Assembly: GCA_023429685.1 (NCBI GenBank)
Contig: JAEZDF010000020.1
Span: 1 to 13,323, forward strand
Reading direction: 5' to 3'
Origin: Bacillota bacterium
GTDB taxonomy: Bacteria > Bacillota > Clostridia > Oscillospirales > Ruminococcaceae
DNA: 13,323 bases
The notes beneath the pieces were generated by a model, which saw only the letters and a list, made by a program, of their open reading frames with translations, did no database searches and had not been told where the DNA came from. A program made the translations under genes and the position numbers. Positions 5,344 through 13,316 of the stretch are shown here, piece by piece (within the stretch, counting starts at the first letter, position 1; each line of letters starts with the position of its first letter).

Positions 5344-6945
5344 ATGAACCTGAATTACAACGGATTACGGGATACCAGCGCATGGCGGCAGGCGCAGATA
5401 GAGGTGCCCGCCTATGACCCCAAAGCAGTGGCAGAGGAGACGCTTGCCAGACCCGTTTGGGTGCATTTTGGCGCGGGGAACATCTTTCGCGGTTATATTG
5501 CCGCCTTGCAGGATAAGCTGCTGAGCGAGGGCGCGGCGCAAAGCGGAATTATTGCGGTAGAAACGTTTGACACTGAGGTCATCAGCCGCATTTATAAACC
5601 GTACGATAACCTGACGCTGCTCGTTACCCTGCGTGCAGACGGCAACAGCGACAAGCGCGTGATAGCGAGTGTTGCGGGGGGGGTCATCGCCGAGAATTCC
5701 TTTGTAATTTTGCAAGATATATTTTGCGCAAAAACTCTCCAGATGGTTAGTTTAACAATTACTGAAAAGGGGTACGCGCTCTACGATATGGCGGGCAGCC
5801 TGCTTCCCGCCGTGTGGAATGATGTCGTCGGCGGTCCTAAACGCCCTGCTCATGTCATTGCGGTGCTGACGTCGTTGCTTTATACCCGCTACCAAAACGG
5901 CGGCGCGCCGATTGCCCTTGTAAGCATGGATAACTGCAGCCACAACGGGCAAAAGCTAAAGGAAGCGGTTTTGGGTATCGCAGACCTGTGGCAAAAGCGC
6001 GGTCATGTTGACGAGGGATTTGTAGCGTACCTGAGCGACGGGGCGCGCGTCTCGTTTCCGTGGAGCATGATTGATAAGATTACCCCCCGACCCGCGTCGG
6101 AGATTAGCGAGGAGCTCACGCGCCTTGGTGCTAAAAACATGCAGCCCATTGTTACAGCCAAGGGAACGCACATCGCCCCGTTCGTCAACGCCGAGGTGGC
6201 GCAGTATCTTGTGATTGAGGATGACTTCCCCGCAGGCAGACCGCCACTAGAGCGGGCGGGCGTTTACTTTACCGACCGCGATACGGTAAACGAGGTAGAG
6301 CGCATGAAGGTTTGCACCTGCCTAAACCCGCTGCACACGGCACTTGCCGTGTTCGGCTGCCTGCTTGGGTACACAAAGATATCCGACGAGATGGGCGACG
6401 CACAGCTGTATAAGCTGGTACGGCGCATCGGCTATGTGGAGGGTATGCCGGTTGTAACAGACCCCGGCATCATCGACCCGGGCGTGTTTTTGGATGAGGT
6501 GGTAAAAGAGCGACTACCCAACCCCTTTATCCCCGACACCCCCCAGCGCATCGCCTGCGATACCAGCCAGAAGATACCCATTCGCTTTGGCGAAACCATC
6601 AAGGCGTATATGGCGTCTCCCGAACTGGGTACCAAGAATCTGGTCGGGATATCGCTGGTGCTAGCGGGGTGGCTGCGCTACCTGTTGGGCGTGGATGACA
6701 CTTTAAACCCGATGCCGGTAAGCAGTGACCCGTTGCTCGAGCAGATGCGCGCCGCACTCGAAGGAATCAAGGTGGATGACCCGCAGAGTGTCGGTAACAA
6801 GCTGGAGCCGATTCTTAAAAATGCTACGCTGTTCGGTGCAGACCTGTACGAAGCCGGTCTTGCGCAGAGAGTAACGGAAATGTTTCTGTCCATGCTCCGG
6901 GGTGAGGGTGCCGTGCGGAGCACGTTAAGGGAATACCTAGACTGA
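5344..6945 (+). CDS. uxuB: D-mannonate oxidoreductase (fructuronate reductase)
   Basis: Interconverts D-fructuronate and D-mannonate with NAD(H) in glucuronate breakdown. The 533-residue protein belongs to the polyol/mannitol dehydrogenase family. The Rossmann nucleotide loop is VHFGAGNIFRGY (40-51). S194-M-D-N197-x3-N201-G is the conserved asparagine segment. K322, N328 and H331 (KVCTCLNPLH) are the expected catalytic residues, and a C-terminal AGWLRYLLG motif is present. The K-to-N spacing is one residue longer than in Pseudomonas mannitol 2-dehydrogenase (K295, N300, H303). The start is ATG 5344 after GGGAG; the frame opens earlier at GTG 5302, but that lies in the palindrome and has no ribosome site. 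The uxuA gene follows after 25 bases, which fixes the substrate by context. Tagaturonate reductase (UxaB) is the main alternative. Confidence 0.88.
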   Translation: MNLNYNGLRDTSAWRQAQIEVPAYDPKAVAEETLARPVWVHFGAGNIFRGYIAALQDKLLSEGAAQSGIIAVETFDTEVISRIYKPYDNLTLLVTLRADGNSDKRVIASVAGGVIAENSFVILQDIFCAKTLQMVSLTITEKGYALYDMAGSLLPAVWNDVVGGPKRPAHVIAVLTSLLYTRYQNGGAPIALVSMDNCSHNGQKLKEAVLGIADLWQKRGHVDEGFVAYLSDGARVSFPWSMIDKITPRPASEISEELTRLGAKNMQPIVTAKGTHIAPFVNAEVAQYLVIEDDFPAGRPPLERAGVYFTDRDTVNEVERMKVCTCLNPLHTALAVFGCLLGYTKISDEMGDAQLYKLVRRIGYVEGMPVVTDPGIIDPGVFLDEVVKERLPNPFIPDTPQRIACDTSQKIPIRFGETIKAYMASPELGTKNLVGISLVLAGWLRYLLGVDDTLNPMPVSSDPLLEQMRAALEGIKVDDPQSVGNKLEPILKNATLFGADLYEAGLAQRVTEMFLSMLRGEGAVRSTLREYLD

Positions 6946-6970
6946 AAAATCGATTAACCAAGGAAAGGAC

Positions 6971-8053
6971 ATGGTTTGTAATATGAAGATGACATTCCGT
7001 TGGTTCGGGGAAAAACAAGACCCAGTACCGCTGTCGTACATCCGTCAGATACCGTGCATCAACGGCGTTGTGACAACGCTCATGGATAAGCAGGCGGGTG
7101 AGGTATGGTCGCTGGAGGAAGTTCAGGAGCTGCACCGCCAGGTTACCGGGGCGGGGCTGAAAACCGAGGTGATCGAAAGCGTCAACATCCACGAGGATAT
7201 CAAGCTTGGTGCCCCGGGACGGGACGAGAAGATCGAGGCGTATATCCAGACGATGAAGCACCTAGCCACCATCGGCATCAAGGTAATCTGCTATAACTTT
7301 ATGCCCGTGTTGGACTGGGCGCGCAGCCACCTGTACCACGACCTTGCCGACGGCTCCCAGACGATGTATTTCAGCCGCGATTTCATCCTCTCCACCACGC
7401 CGCAGGATTTGGCTGACCGCTATGCGCAGCAGTGCGGTGGCATTGCGCTACCCGGCTGGGAACCCGAGCGGATGGCGCGTGTTCAGGAGATTATTAAGAA
7501 GTACGACGGCGTTACGCAGGAGCAGTATTGGGAGAACGTGCGTTATTTTATCGACGCAATCATACCGTGGGCGGAGCGGCTTGATATCAAGATGGCCATT
7601 CATCCCGACGACCCGCCGTGGCCGATATTCGGGCTGCCGCGCTTAATCAATAGCAGGGACAACATCAAACGCTTTCTGGATCTAAACCCAAGTCCCTACC
7701 ACGGACTAACGCTGTGTACCGGTTCGCTGGGAGCAGACCCCGCAAACGACGTGCCGGCAATCGTCAGGGAGTTTGCGTCCCGCGTTCATTTTGCTCATAT
7801 TCGCAACCTCAAGCATCTTGAAAACGGAGATTTTTACGAGTCGGCGCATCCGTCCGCCTGTGGCTCGCTTGATATGGTCGCCATCATGCGCGCGTTTTAC
7901 GACGCGGGCTTTGACGGTTATATTCGACCCGATCACGGACGTATGGTGTGGGATGAAAAGGGAAGACCCGGCTATGGGCTGTACGACCGTGCGATGGGTG
8001 TGACCTACCTCACCGGCATATGGGACACACTTTCGTATGGCGATAACACTTAA
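6971..8053 (+). CDS. uxuA: Mannonate dehydratase
   Basis: Dehydrates D-mannonate to 2-keto-3-deoxy-D-gluconate, the step after UxuB. The 360-residue TIM-barrel protein is highly typical: MTFRWFGE at the start, VICYNFMPVLDW, PGWEPE, and GLYDRAMG near the end. The metal ligands expected from the Streptococcus suis enzyme (H199, C237, H266, D310) are present as H211 (IHPDDPPWP), C249 (LCTGSLGA), H276 (AHIRN) and D321 (RPDHGR). Start ATG 6971 has AAGGA 6 bases upstream. ATG 6983, giving MKMTFRWFG, agrees better with family N-termini but lies 13 bases from the nearest GGA, so both are possible. It is cotranscribed with uxuB and ends before a hairpin terminator. Confidence 0.95.
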   Translation: MVCNMKMTFRWFGEKQDPVPLSYIRQIPCINGVVTTLMDKQAGEVWSLEEVQELHRQVTGAGLKTEVIESVNIHEDIKLGAPGRDEKIEAYIQTMKHLATIGIKVICYNFMPVLDWARSHLYHDLADGSQTMYFSRDFILSTTPQDLADRYAQQCGGIALPGWEPERMARVQEIIKKYDGVTQEQYWENVRYFIDAIIPWAERLDIKMAIHPDDPPWPIFGLPRLINSRDNIKRFLDLNPSPYHGLTLCTGSLGADPANDVPAIVREFASRVHFAHIRNLKHLENGDFYESAHPSACGSLDMVAIMRAFYDAGFDGYIRPDHGRMVWDEKGRPGYGLYDRAMGVTYLTGIWDTLSYGDNT

Positions 8054-8130
8054 TTGCTAATAGACTCACGATACAATAACCTCCTGCGAGAAACCGCCGA
8101 CCTGATATGGAGGGCGGCGGCAAACGAGCG

Positions 8131-8167
8131 CAAAGCCGCTATGCCCCCCAAAGGCGTAGCGGCTTTG
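8131..8167 (+). terminator. Terminator after uxuBA
   Basis: CAAAGCCGCTATGCC (8131-8145) pairs with GGCGTAGCGGCTTTG (8153-8167) through 15 pairs including one G-T wobble, around a 7-base loop. A T-rich run follows on the + side. It lies 78 bases after the uxuA stop and 26 bases beyond the end of the convergent AraC gene, so it may serve both. Confidence 0.85.
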
Positions 8168-8193
8168 TGTGTTTAACAAAGAGCCATGATGAG

Positions 8194-8991
8194 TTACTTT
8201 CCAGAACGGATTACCTTGGAGGGCGGAACGCCTCGGCTTTCCTTAAACACCTTGCTAAAATAAAAGATGTCCGAAAATCCGCATGCGGCGGATACCTCGC
8301 TGACGTTATACTCCCCGCTGTGCAGCATATCCTCTGCGCGGTTTAAACGGATGGAGGTCAGGTATTGGCGAAACGACATGCCCGTCTCCTGCTGAAAAAA
8401 GCAGCCGAAGTATACGGCGCTCAGCCCCGTTAAATCAGCCATGTTCTGCACGGTCAGCGGCTCGGAGTAGTGGTCAATCATATAACGCAGTACCCGCTTA
8501 ATGCGGTGGTCGACCGTGCTGGTATCGTTTTTGTATACAATAATCTGCAAGTAGCGTTGCAAAATCATTAAAAGAAGGGCGCGAACCTTCATGGTGTACC
8601 CGGGGTCACGCAAAAGCCATGCGGCGTTTAGCTCGCGGTACAACGAGATAATGTCCTGATGTAGCCCGACATGAGAGTGCACGGGAAAGGGGAGGGTGGT
8701 TTCCTGTCCGTTTTTTAAGTATGCATTTCCGTTGATGCTGTATAGCTCCATCAAATCATCGGGGTATACAGAGGCGTATCGGGTGCTACCAACTGGCGCA
8801 CAGATTAAGTCTCCCGGTATGACCGTGTAGGTTTTTGAGTTTATCGTGTATTCTCCCTTGCCTTTTACGATGTAGGCAACGTCAATAAAGTCAATTACGC
8901 TTGACTCAATGCTCCAGGTAGGCGTACATCTGCGGTGGATATAGTAACTGGCGTCCATCATAATATCATCATACGAAACATCCATTTTCAC
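8194..8991 (-). CDS. AraC-family transcriptional regulator
   Basis: A 265-residue DNA-binding regulator. The N-terminal half is a cupin-like sensing domain (YIVKGKGEYTI and then VIPGDLICAPVGS), the usual ligand fold in sugar-responsive AraC proteins. The C-terminal AraC/XylS domain has two helix-turn-helix units, about 179-200 (LTVQNMADLTGLS) and 229-250 (NVSEVSAACGFSDIFYFSKVFK), the second being the family signature. GTG 8991 is chosen as the start because AAGGA sits 6 bases before it; TTG 8997 abuts the ribosome site and ATG 8985 is 12 bases away. It is convergent with uxuA and divergent from the serine hydrolase. It probably senses a xylan- or uronate-derived sugar and controls neighbouring operons; ligand and targets are inferred. 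Confidence 0.9.
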   Translation of the reverse strand: MKMDVSYDDIMMDASYYIHRRCTPTWSIESSVIDFIDVAYIVKGKGEYTINSKTYTVIPGDLICAPVGSTRYASVYPDDLMELYSINGNAYLKNGQETTLPFPVHSHVGLHQDIISLYRELNAAWLLRDPGYTMKVRALLLMILQRYLQIIVYKNDTSTVDHRIKRVLRYMIDHYSEPLTVQNMADLTGLSAVYFGCFFQQETGMSFRQYLTSIRLNRAEDMLHSGEYNVSEVSAACGFSDIFYFSKVFKESRGVPPSKVIRSGK

Positions 8992-9048
8992 GACCAATCC
9001 TTTCTAAAGCATAGACATAGTCTCAAAAATATATGTGTAAATATTACA

Positions 9049-9086
9049 ACCTTGTCATCCGCTTTTTATAATGCTACATACAAGGT
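9049..9086. repeat. Inverted repeat in the araC/hydrolase divergent region
   Basis: ACCTTGT (9049-9055) and ACAAGGT (9080-9086) are perfect 7-bp complements, with centres 31 bp apart, close to three helical turns. They bracket the TATAAT at 9067-9072. They could be paired operator half-sites; chance is not excluded. Confidence 0.3.
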
Positions 9087-9091
9087 ATAAT
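9086..9091 (+). promoter_or_regulatory. Possible -10 box for the serine hydrolase gene
   Basis: TATAAT at 9086-9091 would give a leader of about 40 bases before ATG 9139. A second TATAAT at 9067-9072 is an alternative. Neither has a good -35, which suggests activator dependence or a weak promoter. Confidence 0.4.
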
Positions 9092-9138
9092 ATGATTGAC
9101 GTTATAGTTCATAAAGCATTAAGAGGAGGACAAACCCT

Positions 9139-10053
9139 ATGAGCACAACCATATTTGATGGCTTTATCAAAGCCAATCGAGAAAACGACCTTGGCGTTTA
9201 CGGCATCCACCTGTACAGGGAGGGTGAACAAAGCGTCGAGCACCGCTTTCGCAGTAACGAGCGGGTACATCTGTTTTCCGGCTCTAAGGCATTTGCCTCG
9301 GTGGCGGTTGGGATAGCGGCGGATGAGAAGCTGTTTACGCTTGACGACAAGGTTCTTGACTTCTTTCCCGAGTATCGCAGCATTGCCCAACCGGGGAGCG
9401 AGGCAATTACGATAACCGATCTGCTGCAGATGCGTGCGGGGCACAACGGCTCGCTGTTTTCAACCTTGGAGGAGTCGCATGAGCGAAGACTTGATTGGGC
9501 GGAGCTTTATTTTTCCACGCCGATGGATTACCCGGCGGGGGAGACCTTTTTTTACGACAACGGCGGTACCTATATGCTTTCGCGCATCATTGAAAAGGTA
9601 AGCGGCGATACATTGCGCGACTACCTGATGCCGCGCCTATTTGCGCCGCTTGATATCTTCAACCCGCAATGGCACACCTGTCCGCAGGGGCATAGTCTTG
9701 GAGCAGTTGGGCTTTATTTAAATACCGAGGAGTTTTCAAGGCTCGGCATCCTGCTGCTCAACGAGGGGAGATGGGGCGACAGACAGCTCGTTTCTCGCCA
9801 GTACATCACACAGGCACAGACCGATACGATACCGGTGCGCGGGTTCCCCGATAGCGAAACGCAGCAGGGGTACGGCTACCAACTGTGGCGGTGTACGCTT
9901 CCAAACACCGTCCGCGCAGACGGAAAGTACGGGCAGTACAGCATTGCGCTCAAAGACTGCAGAGCGGTTGTTACGATAACCGCGCACAATGAACGGTGCG
10001 CGTTTGATATCCTGCGCGCGGTTTGGAGCACAATTGTGCCGGAGCTTTGGTAA
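9139..10053 (+). CDS. Serine hydrolase, beta-lactamase/esterase (SxxK) family
   Basis: A 304-residue penicillin-binding-like hydrolase of the class C beta-lactamase superfamily. The nucleophile motif is S47-G-S-K50 (HLFSGSKAF), followed by the family stretch SVAVGIAADEKLFTLDDKV. The second motif is Y139-D-N141. K263-Y-G265 is a candidate third motif, though weak. There is no signal peptide or membrane segment, so it should be cytoplasmic, which argues against a secreted beta-lactamase or cell-wall enzyme. Relatives include esterases and small amide hydrolases. Start ATG 9139 follows AGGAGG. It is divergent from the AraC gene and precedes aguA by 348 bases. An ester-removing role on imported xylan fragments is a guess from context. 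Confidence 0.85.
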   Translation: MSTTIFDGFIKANRENDLGVYGIHLYREGEQSVEHRFRSNERVHLFSGSKAFASVAVGIAADEKLFTLDDKVLDFFPEYRSIAQPGSEAITITDLLQMRAGHNGSLFSTLEESHERRLDWAELYFSTPMDYPAGETFFYDNGGTYMLSRIIEKVSGDTLRDYLMPRLFAPLDIFNPQWHTCPQGHSLGAVGLYLNTEEFSRLGILLLNEGRWGDRQLVSRQYITQAQTDTIPVRGFPDSETQQGYGYQLWRCTLPNTVRADGKYGQYSIALKDCRAVVTITAHNERCAFDILRAVWSTIVPELW

Positions 10054-10234
10054 AAAATACGCAATACTGTCAGTATCTTAATAATACATAAAAAAATCAA
10101 ACTGTGCAAGTACTGCATACAAAAGAGATAATTGCTGATTAATTTGATGAAATAATGTTGTGTTTAGCCAATAATAAAGGTTAATTACGACGTTTTAATC
10201 ATGTATTTAAAATCCGATTTGGAATTTGCTGTTT

Positions 10235-10249
10235 TATCGGCAAACGATA
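10235..10249. repeat. Inverted repeat upstream of aguA, candidate operator
   Basis: TATCG-GCAAA-CGATA is a perfect 5-bp inverted repeat with a 5-base spacer, about 60 bases upstream of the -10 box. Its right half merges into ACGATACCAAC, similar to the element at 5186-5197 before uxuB. The position suits an activator. Confidence 0.35.
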
Positions 10250-10307
10250 CCAACCATAATAATTACAAATAATCCATGCTTTTTTTATGTCTATTGAAAA
10301 AAAGTAA

Positions 10308-10316
10308 TGGTATAAT
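10308..10316 (+). promoter_or_regulatory. Extended -10 promoter of the aguA operon
   Basis: TGG-TATAAT is a perfect extended -10 (TGn plus consensus hexamer). The start site would be near 10323, with a leader of about 80 bases. No -35 of note exists at 16-18 bases, which is tolerated with an extended -10. Confidence 0.65.
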
Positions 10317-10401
10317 CAACTCAAATCACAGAATATATTGAGCTTGTTTTGTGCACATTACATAATAACACTAAACCTTACGAAAAATGCAGGTCTTGAA
10401 G

Positions 10402-12354
10402 ATGGTAAAACAATTGCAGTACCGCGAATACAACGCTTGGCTTCAGTCGCAACCAAACAGGTTGGGTCATACGCTTCGCCTTATCGCTTTTCCCGAAATA
10501 GCCGACACAGCAAAGCAGGAGTGCATTGCAGGGATGCAGCGCTTGTTCGGAGAGGATGTTTGGCAGGATAACGCAACCAATACCATTTCGCTTACCATAA
10601 ACCCAGAATTACCTGGTGAAGGGTATCGTATAAACGGCGATTCGGCACAGATTTTGGTTGAGGGCGCGGATTACAACGGTGTTCTTTATGGTGTATTTGC
10701 ACTTTTGCGTTTAGTGGCACAGGGAAGATGCCTTGACCAAATTTCAGAGCAATCCTCCCCCGCGGTATCGCGCAGGGTGATAAACCATTGGGACAACGCG
10801 GACGGTAGTATCGAACGTGGTTATGCGGGAAACTCCTTCTTTTTTCAAGACGGCAGGCTAAACTATTGCCCCGAACGTGTTCGAGATTATGCAAGACTGC
10901 TTGCCTCAATCGGGATTAATACGGTATCAATCAACAACGTAAATGTGTCTGCTGACAGCGCCCTTCTCCTTGATACCAGTCAGCTTCCCAAACTTGCGGC
11001 GCTTGCCGATATCTTTCGTGCTTACGGCATTCGTCTTGCGCTTTCTATCTCCTTTAACAGCCCCGTGGTTGTTGGCGGCTTGCCCACTTCAGACCCGCTC
11101 AATCAAGAGGTTGCCGATTGGTGGATTGAAAAGACAAACGAGGTTTACCGCTATGTCCCCGATCTGTCCGGCTATCTTGTCAAAGCGGACTCCGAGTTTC
11201 AGAGCGGTCCCGCCGCCCACGGACGCTCGCAGTCAGACGGTGCCAACCTGTTTGCTCGTGCCCTTGCTCCGCATGGTGGGGTTGTTTATTGGCGGTGCTT
11301 TATCTATAACTGCCAACAGGACTGGCGCGACTACGAGACCGATCGCCCCAAGGCTGCATATGAGCTGTTTAAGCCGCTTGACGGCGTGTTTGACGAAAAT
11401 GTGATTCTTCAGATAAAGAACGGACCGAGTGATTTTCAGGTACGCGAGCCTAACTCCCCGCTGTTTGGTGCGTTAGAGCGCACGCGCATGGCACTTGAAT
11501 TACAGATTTCTCAAGAGTACACCGGTCAGCAAATCGATTTATACAACCTGGCCGTTCATTGGCAGGAGGTATTCTCCTTTCCGGTAGACGCAACGAGGGT
11601 GCTCCGTGACCTTGTCGGCAGCAAGATCGATACGGTTTCAGCGGTCTCGAATGTCGGCGACGAGCAAAACTGGACGGGGCACACGCTTGCACAGGCAAAC
11701 CTCTACGCGTTCGGAAGATTGGCATGGAATCCTGCCCTTACTGCGCAGGAGATTACAGATGAGTGGGTTCGGCTTACATTTGGCACACAGCCTGAGGTTG
11801 TCGCTAAGGTTACCGACATCATGATGAAGTCTCGCAGCGCTTATGAAAAGTACACATCGCCCCGAGGGCTCGGCTGGATGGTGAATATTCATCACCACTA
11901 TGGACCAAACCCCGAAGGCTACGAGTATATGAAATGGGGAACCTACCTGCGCGCAACCCACGAGGCTGTTGGCGTTGACCGCACCACAAACGGCACAGGG
12001 TTTACTCGGCAGTACGACCCATACCTGACCGCTTTGTTTGATGATGTAAGCTCCTGCCCGCAAGAACTGCTCCTGTTTTTCCACCGTCTTCGATATGACT
12101 TTGTGCTTAACAACGGTAAGACCCTGCTTCAGGATATCTACGATTCTCATTTCGAGGGCGTGCAGAATGTTGAGGAGTTTTTGACAACATGGGACTCGCT
12201 GCAGGAAAAACTGCCCGAGGAAACCTATCTATCGGTAAGGTCGCGTTTTATCAGGCAGCTCGAAAACGCCAAAGAATGGCGGGATGTCGTCAATACGTAC
12301 TTTTTCCGCAAAGTCGGAATACCCGATGAAAGAGGCAGAAAAATATATCCATAG
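10402..12354 (+). CDS. aguA: Alpha-glucuronidase, GH67
   Basis: Cleaves the alpha-1,2-linked (4-O-methyl)glucuronic acid from the non-reducing-end xylose of aldouronic acids. The product has 650 residues and no signal peptide, so it acts on imported oligosaccharides. Family stretches are NHWDNADGSIERGYAG, YARLLASIGINTVSINNVNV, VKADSEFQSGP, QIKNGPSDFQVREP, LQISQEYTGQQ, GLGWMVN, HHYGPNPEGYEY and the ending GIPDERGRKIYP. Counted from this start, the general acid is E265 and the base pair D344 and E372. All three are exactly 20 below E285, D364 and E392 of the Geobacillus stearothermophilus enzyme. Start ATG 10402 has a weak AGGT about 8 bases upstream; ATG 10387 has none. A transport permease follows after 11 bases, indicating one operon. 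It is a complete, apparently active gene. Confidence 0.96.
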   Translation: MVKQLQYREYNAWLQSQPNRLGHTLRLIAFPEIADTAKQECIAGMQRLFGEDVWQDNATNTISLTINPELPGEGYRINGDSAQILVEGADYNGVLYGVFALLRLVAQGRCLDQISEQSSPAVSRRVINHWDNADGSIERGYAGNSFFFQDGRLNYCPERVRDYARLLASIGINTVSINNVNVSADSALLLDTSQLPKLAALADIFRAYGIRLALSISFNSPVVVGGLPTSDPLNQEVADWWIEKTNEVYRYVPDLSGYLVKADSEFQSGPAAHGRSQSDGANLFARALAPHGGVVYWRCFIYNCQQDWRDYETDRPKAAYELFKPLDGVFDENVILQIKNGPSDFQVREPNSPLFGALERTRMALELQISQEYTGQQIDLYNLAVHWQEVFSFPVDATRVLRDLVGSKIDTVSAVSNVGDEQNWTGHTLAQANLYAFGRLAWNPALTAQEITDEWVRLTFGTQPEVVAKVTDIMMKSRSAYEKYTSPRGLGWMVNIHHHYGPNPEGYEYMKWGTYLRATHEAVGVDRTTNGTGFTRQYDPYLTALFDDVSSCPQELLLFFHRLRYDFVLNNGKTLLQDIYDSHFEGVQNVEEFLTTWDSLQEKLPEETYLSVRSRFIRQLENAKEWRDVVNTYFFRKVGIPDERGRKIYP

Positions 12355-12365
12355 GGGGTAACGAT

Positions 12366-13316
12366 ATGCAAGCAAAAGCGCAAATAAGCACTGAGGCAAT
12401 CAATAAAAAAAGAGCGCGAAGAATGAACTATTTTAAACAATCTTGGATGCTGTACCTGATGCTCCTTCTTCCCATGGCGTTCTTTATCCTCTTTCGTTAT
12501 GTTCCGATGACCAATATTGTCATGGCGTTTAAGGATTACAACCTATTTAAAGGCGTTTGGGAGTCTCCTTGGGTAGGACTAAAATGGTTTGAACAAACCC
12601 TTCAATCGCGTGACTTTTACAACGCGCTTCGCAATACGTTTTTGCTTAATACGCTGGACCTGATTGTCAGCTTTCCTTCTGCAATTATGCTGGCGTTGTT
12701 GCTTAACGAGCTTGCGTTTAAACGGTACAAACGCATTACCCAGACCATTGCGTATCTGCCACACTTTTTGTCTTGGATTATCATCAGCGGTATGGCAAAA
12801 CAGCTGCTTGCGCCACAGACCGGTGTAGTGAACATGGCGCTTACCAACTTAGGTATCGGACCGGTGGACTTTTTGACAGACAATGTGCTGTGGATTGGCA
12901 CCTATGTTTTTGCAGGATTGTGGAAGGATATCGGCTGGAACACCATCATCTTCCTTGCTGCCATTACGGGTATCAACGCCGAGCTGTACGAGGCGGCGGA
13001 GGTGGACGGCGCAGGACGTTTGCGTAAGATATGGAATGTCACGCTACCGGGTATTCGCTCCACCATTGTGGTGCTTTTGATTATGAACCTCGGACGTATC
13101 TTGGGAATTGAACTGGATCGTCCTTATGCAATGGGTAACGATCTGGTGCGATCGGTGGCTGATGTACTTAGTACACTGGTTTACCGTGTTGGTATCCGCT
13201 CCTTCCAATTCTCCTATACTGCGGCAATCGGGTTGTTCCAGTCGGTCGTTTGTGTCATTTTCTTATCGATCGCGAATTTCTTGGCAAAACGGTTCGGAGA
13301 ACGGGGCATCTGGTAA
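12366..13316 (+). CDS. ABC transporter permease, LplB type
   Basis: A 316-residue inner membrane subunit of a binding-protein-dependent carbohydrate importer. The N-terminus is basic, followed by a hydrophobic segment at about 28-47 and further segments at about 90-112, 132-150, 175-200, 232-250 and 280-302. The cytoplasmic EAA loop that docks the ATPase begins at E209-A-A and runs through G215 to VTLPGI. The early YVPMTNIVMAFKDYN is characteristic of the LplB/YtcP-related permeases, which carry complex oligosaccharides. Start ATG 12366 follows GGGGG after the aguA stop. The partner permease and solute-binding protein are expected just past the right edge; the ATPase may be a shared one elsewhere. 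Linkage to aguA points to aldouronates or xylo-oligosaccharides as cargo (inference). Confidence 0.9.
   Translation: MQAKAQISTEAINKKRARRMNYFKQSWMLYLMLLLPMAFFILFRYVPMTNIVMAFKDYNLFKGVWESPWVGLKWFEQTLQSRDFYNALRNTFLLNTLDLIVSFPSAIMLALLLNELAFKRYKRITQTIAYLPHFLSWIIISGMAKQLLAPQTGVVNMALTNLGIGPVDFLTDNVLWIGTYVFAGLWKDIGWNTIIFLAAITGINAELYEAAEVDGAGRLRKIWNVTLPGIRSTIVVLLIMNLGRILGIELDRPYAMGNDLVRSVADVLSTLVYRVGIRSFQFSYTAAIGLFQSVVCVIFLSIANFLAKRFGERGIW

Larger units (their letters stand above)
10054..10401. other. AT-rich intergenic region before aguA
   Basis: About 350 bases, visibly more AT-rich than the neighbouring genes. ATACT-GTC-AGTAT (10064-10076) just after the hydrolase stop is a weak stem without a proper T-tract, so it is a poor terminator or a small operator. 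Further on are the inverted repeat 10235-10249 and the promoter 10308-10316, listed separately. No convincing small gene is seen; a short frame from 10338 overlaps aguA and lacks a ribosome site. Confidence 0.55.

Noticed and set aside
6824..7261. 145-residue minus-strand frame over the uxuB/uxuA junction
   Set aside because: Antisense to two strongly identified genes; composition is that of a shadow frame.
8107..8346. Plus-strand frame over the uxuBA terminator and the AraC gene end
   Set aside because: It contains the terminator hairpin and runs antisense to the conserved AraC helix-turn-helix.
10318..10334. FNR-type site before aguA (AATCACAGAA resembles the ric box)
   Set aside because: Only one half-site matches; the other half (AACTC) does not fit TTGAT, and the position relative to the -10 is downstream.
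10338..10571. 77-residue frame overlapping the aguA start
   Set aside because: No ribosome site, overlaps the well-supported aguA frame, and has no recognisable domain.
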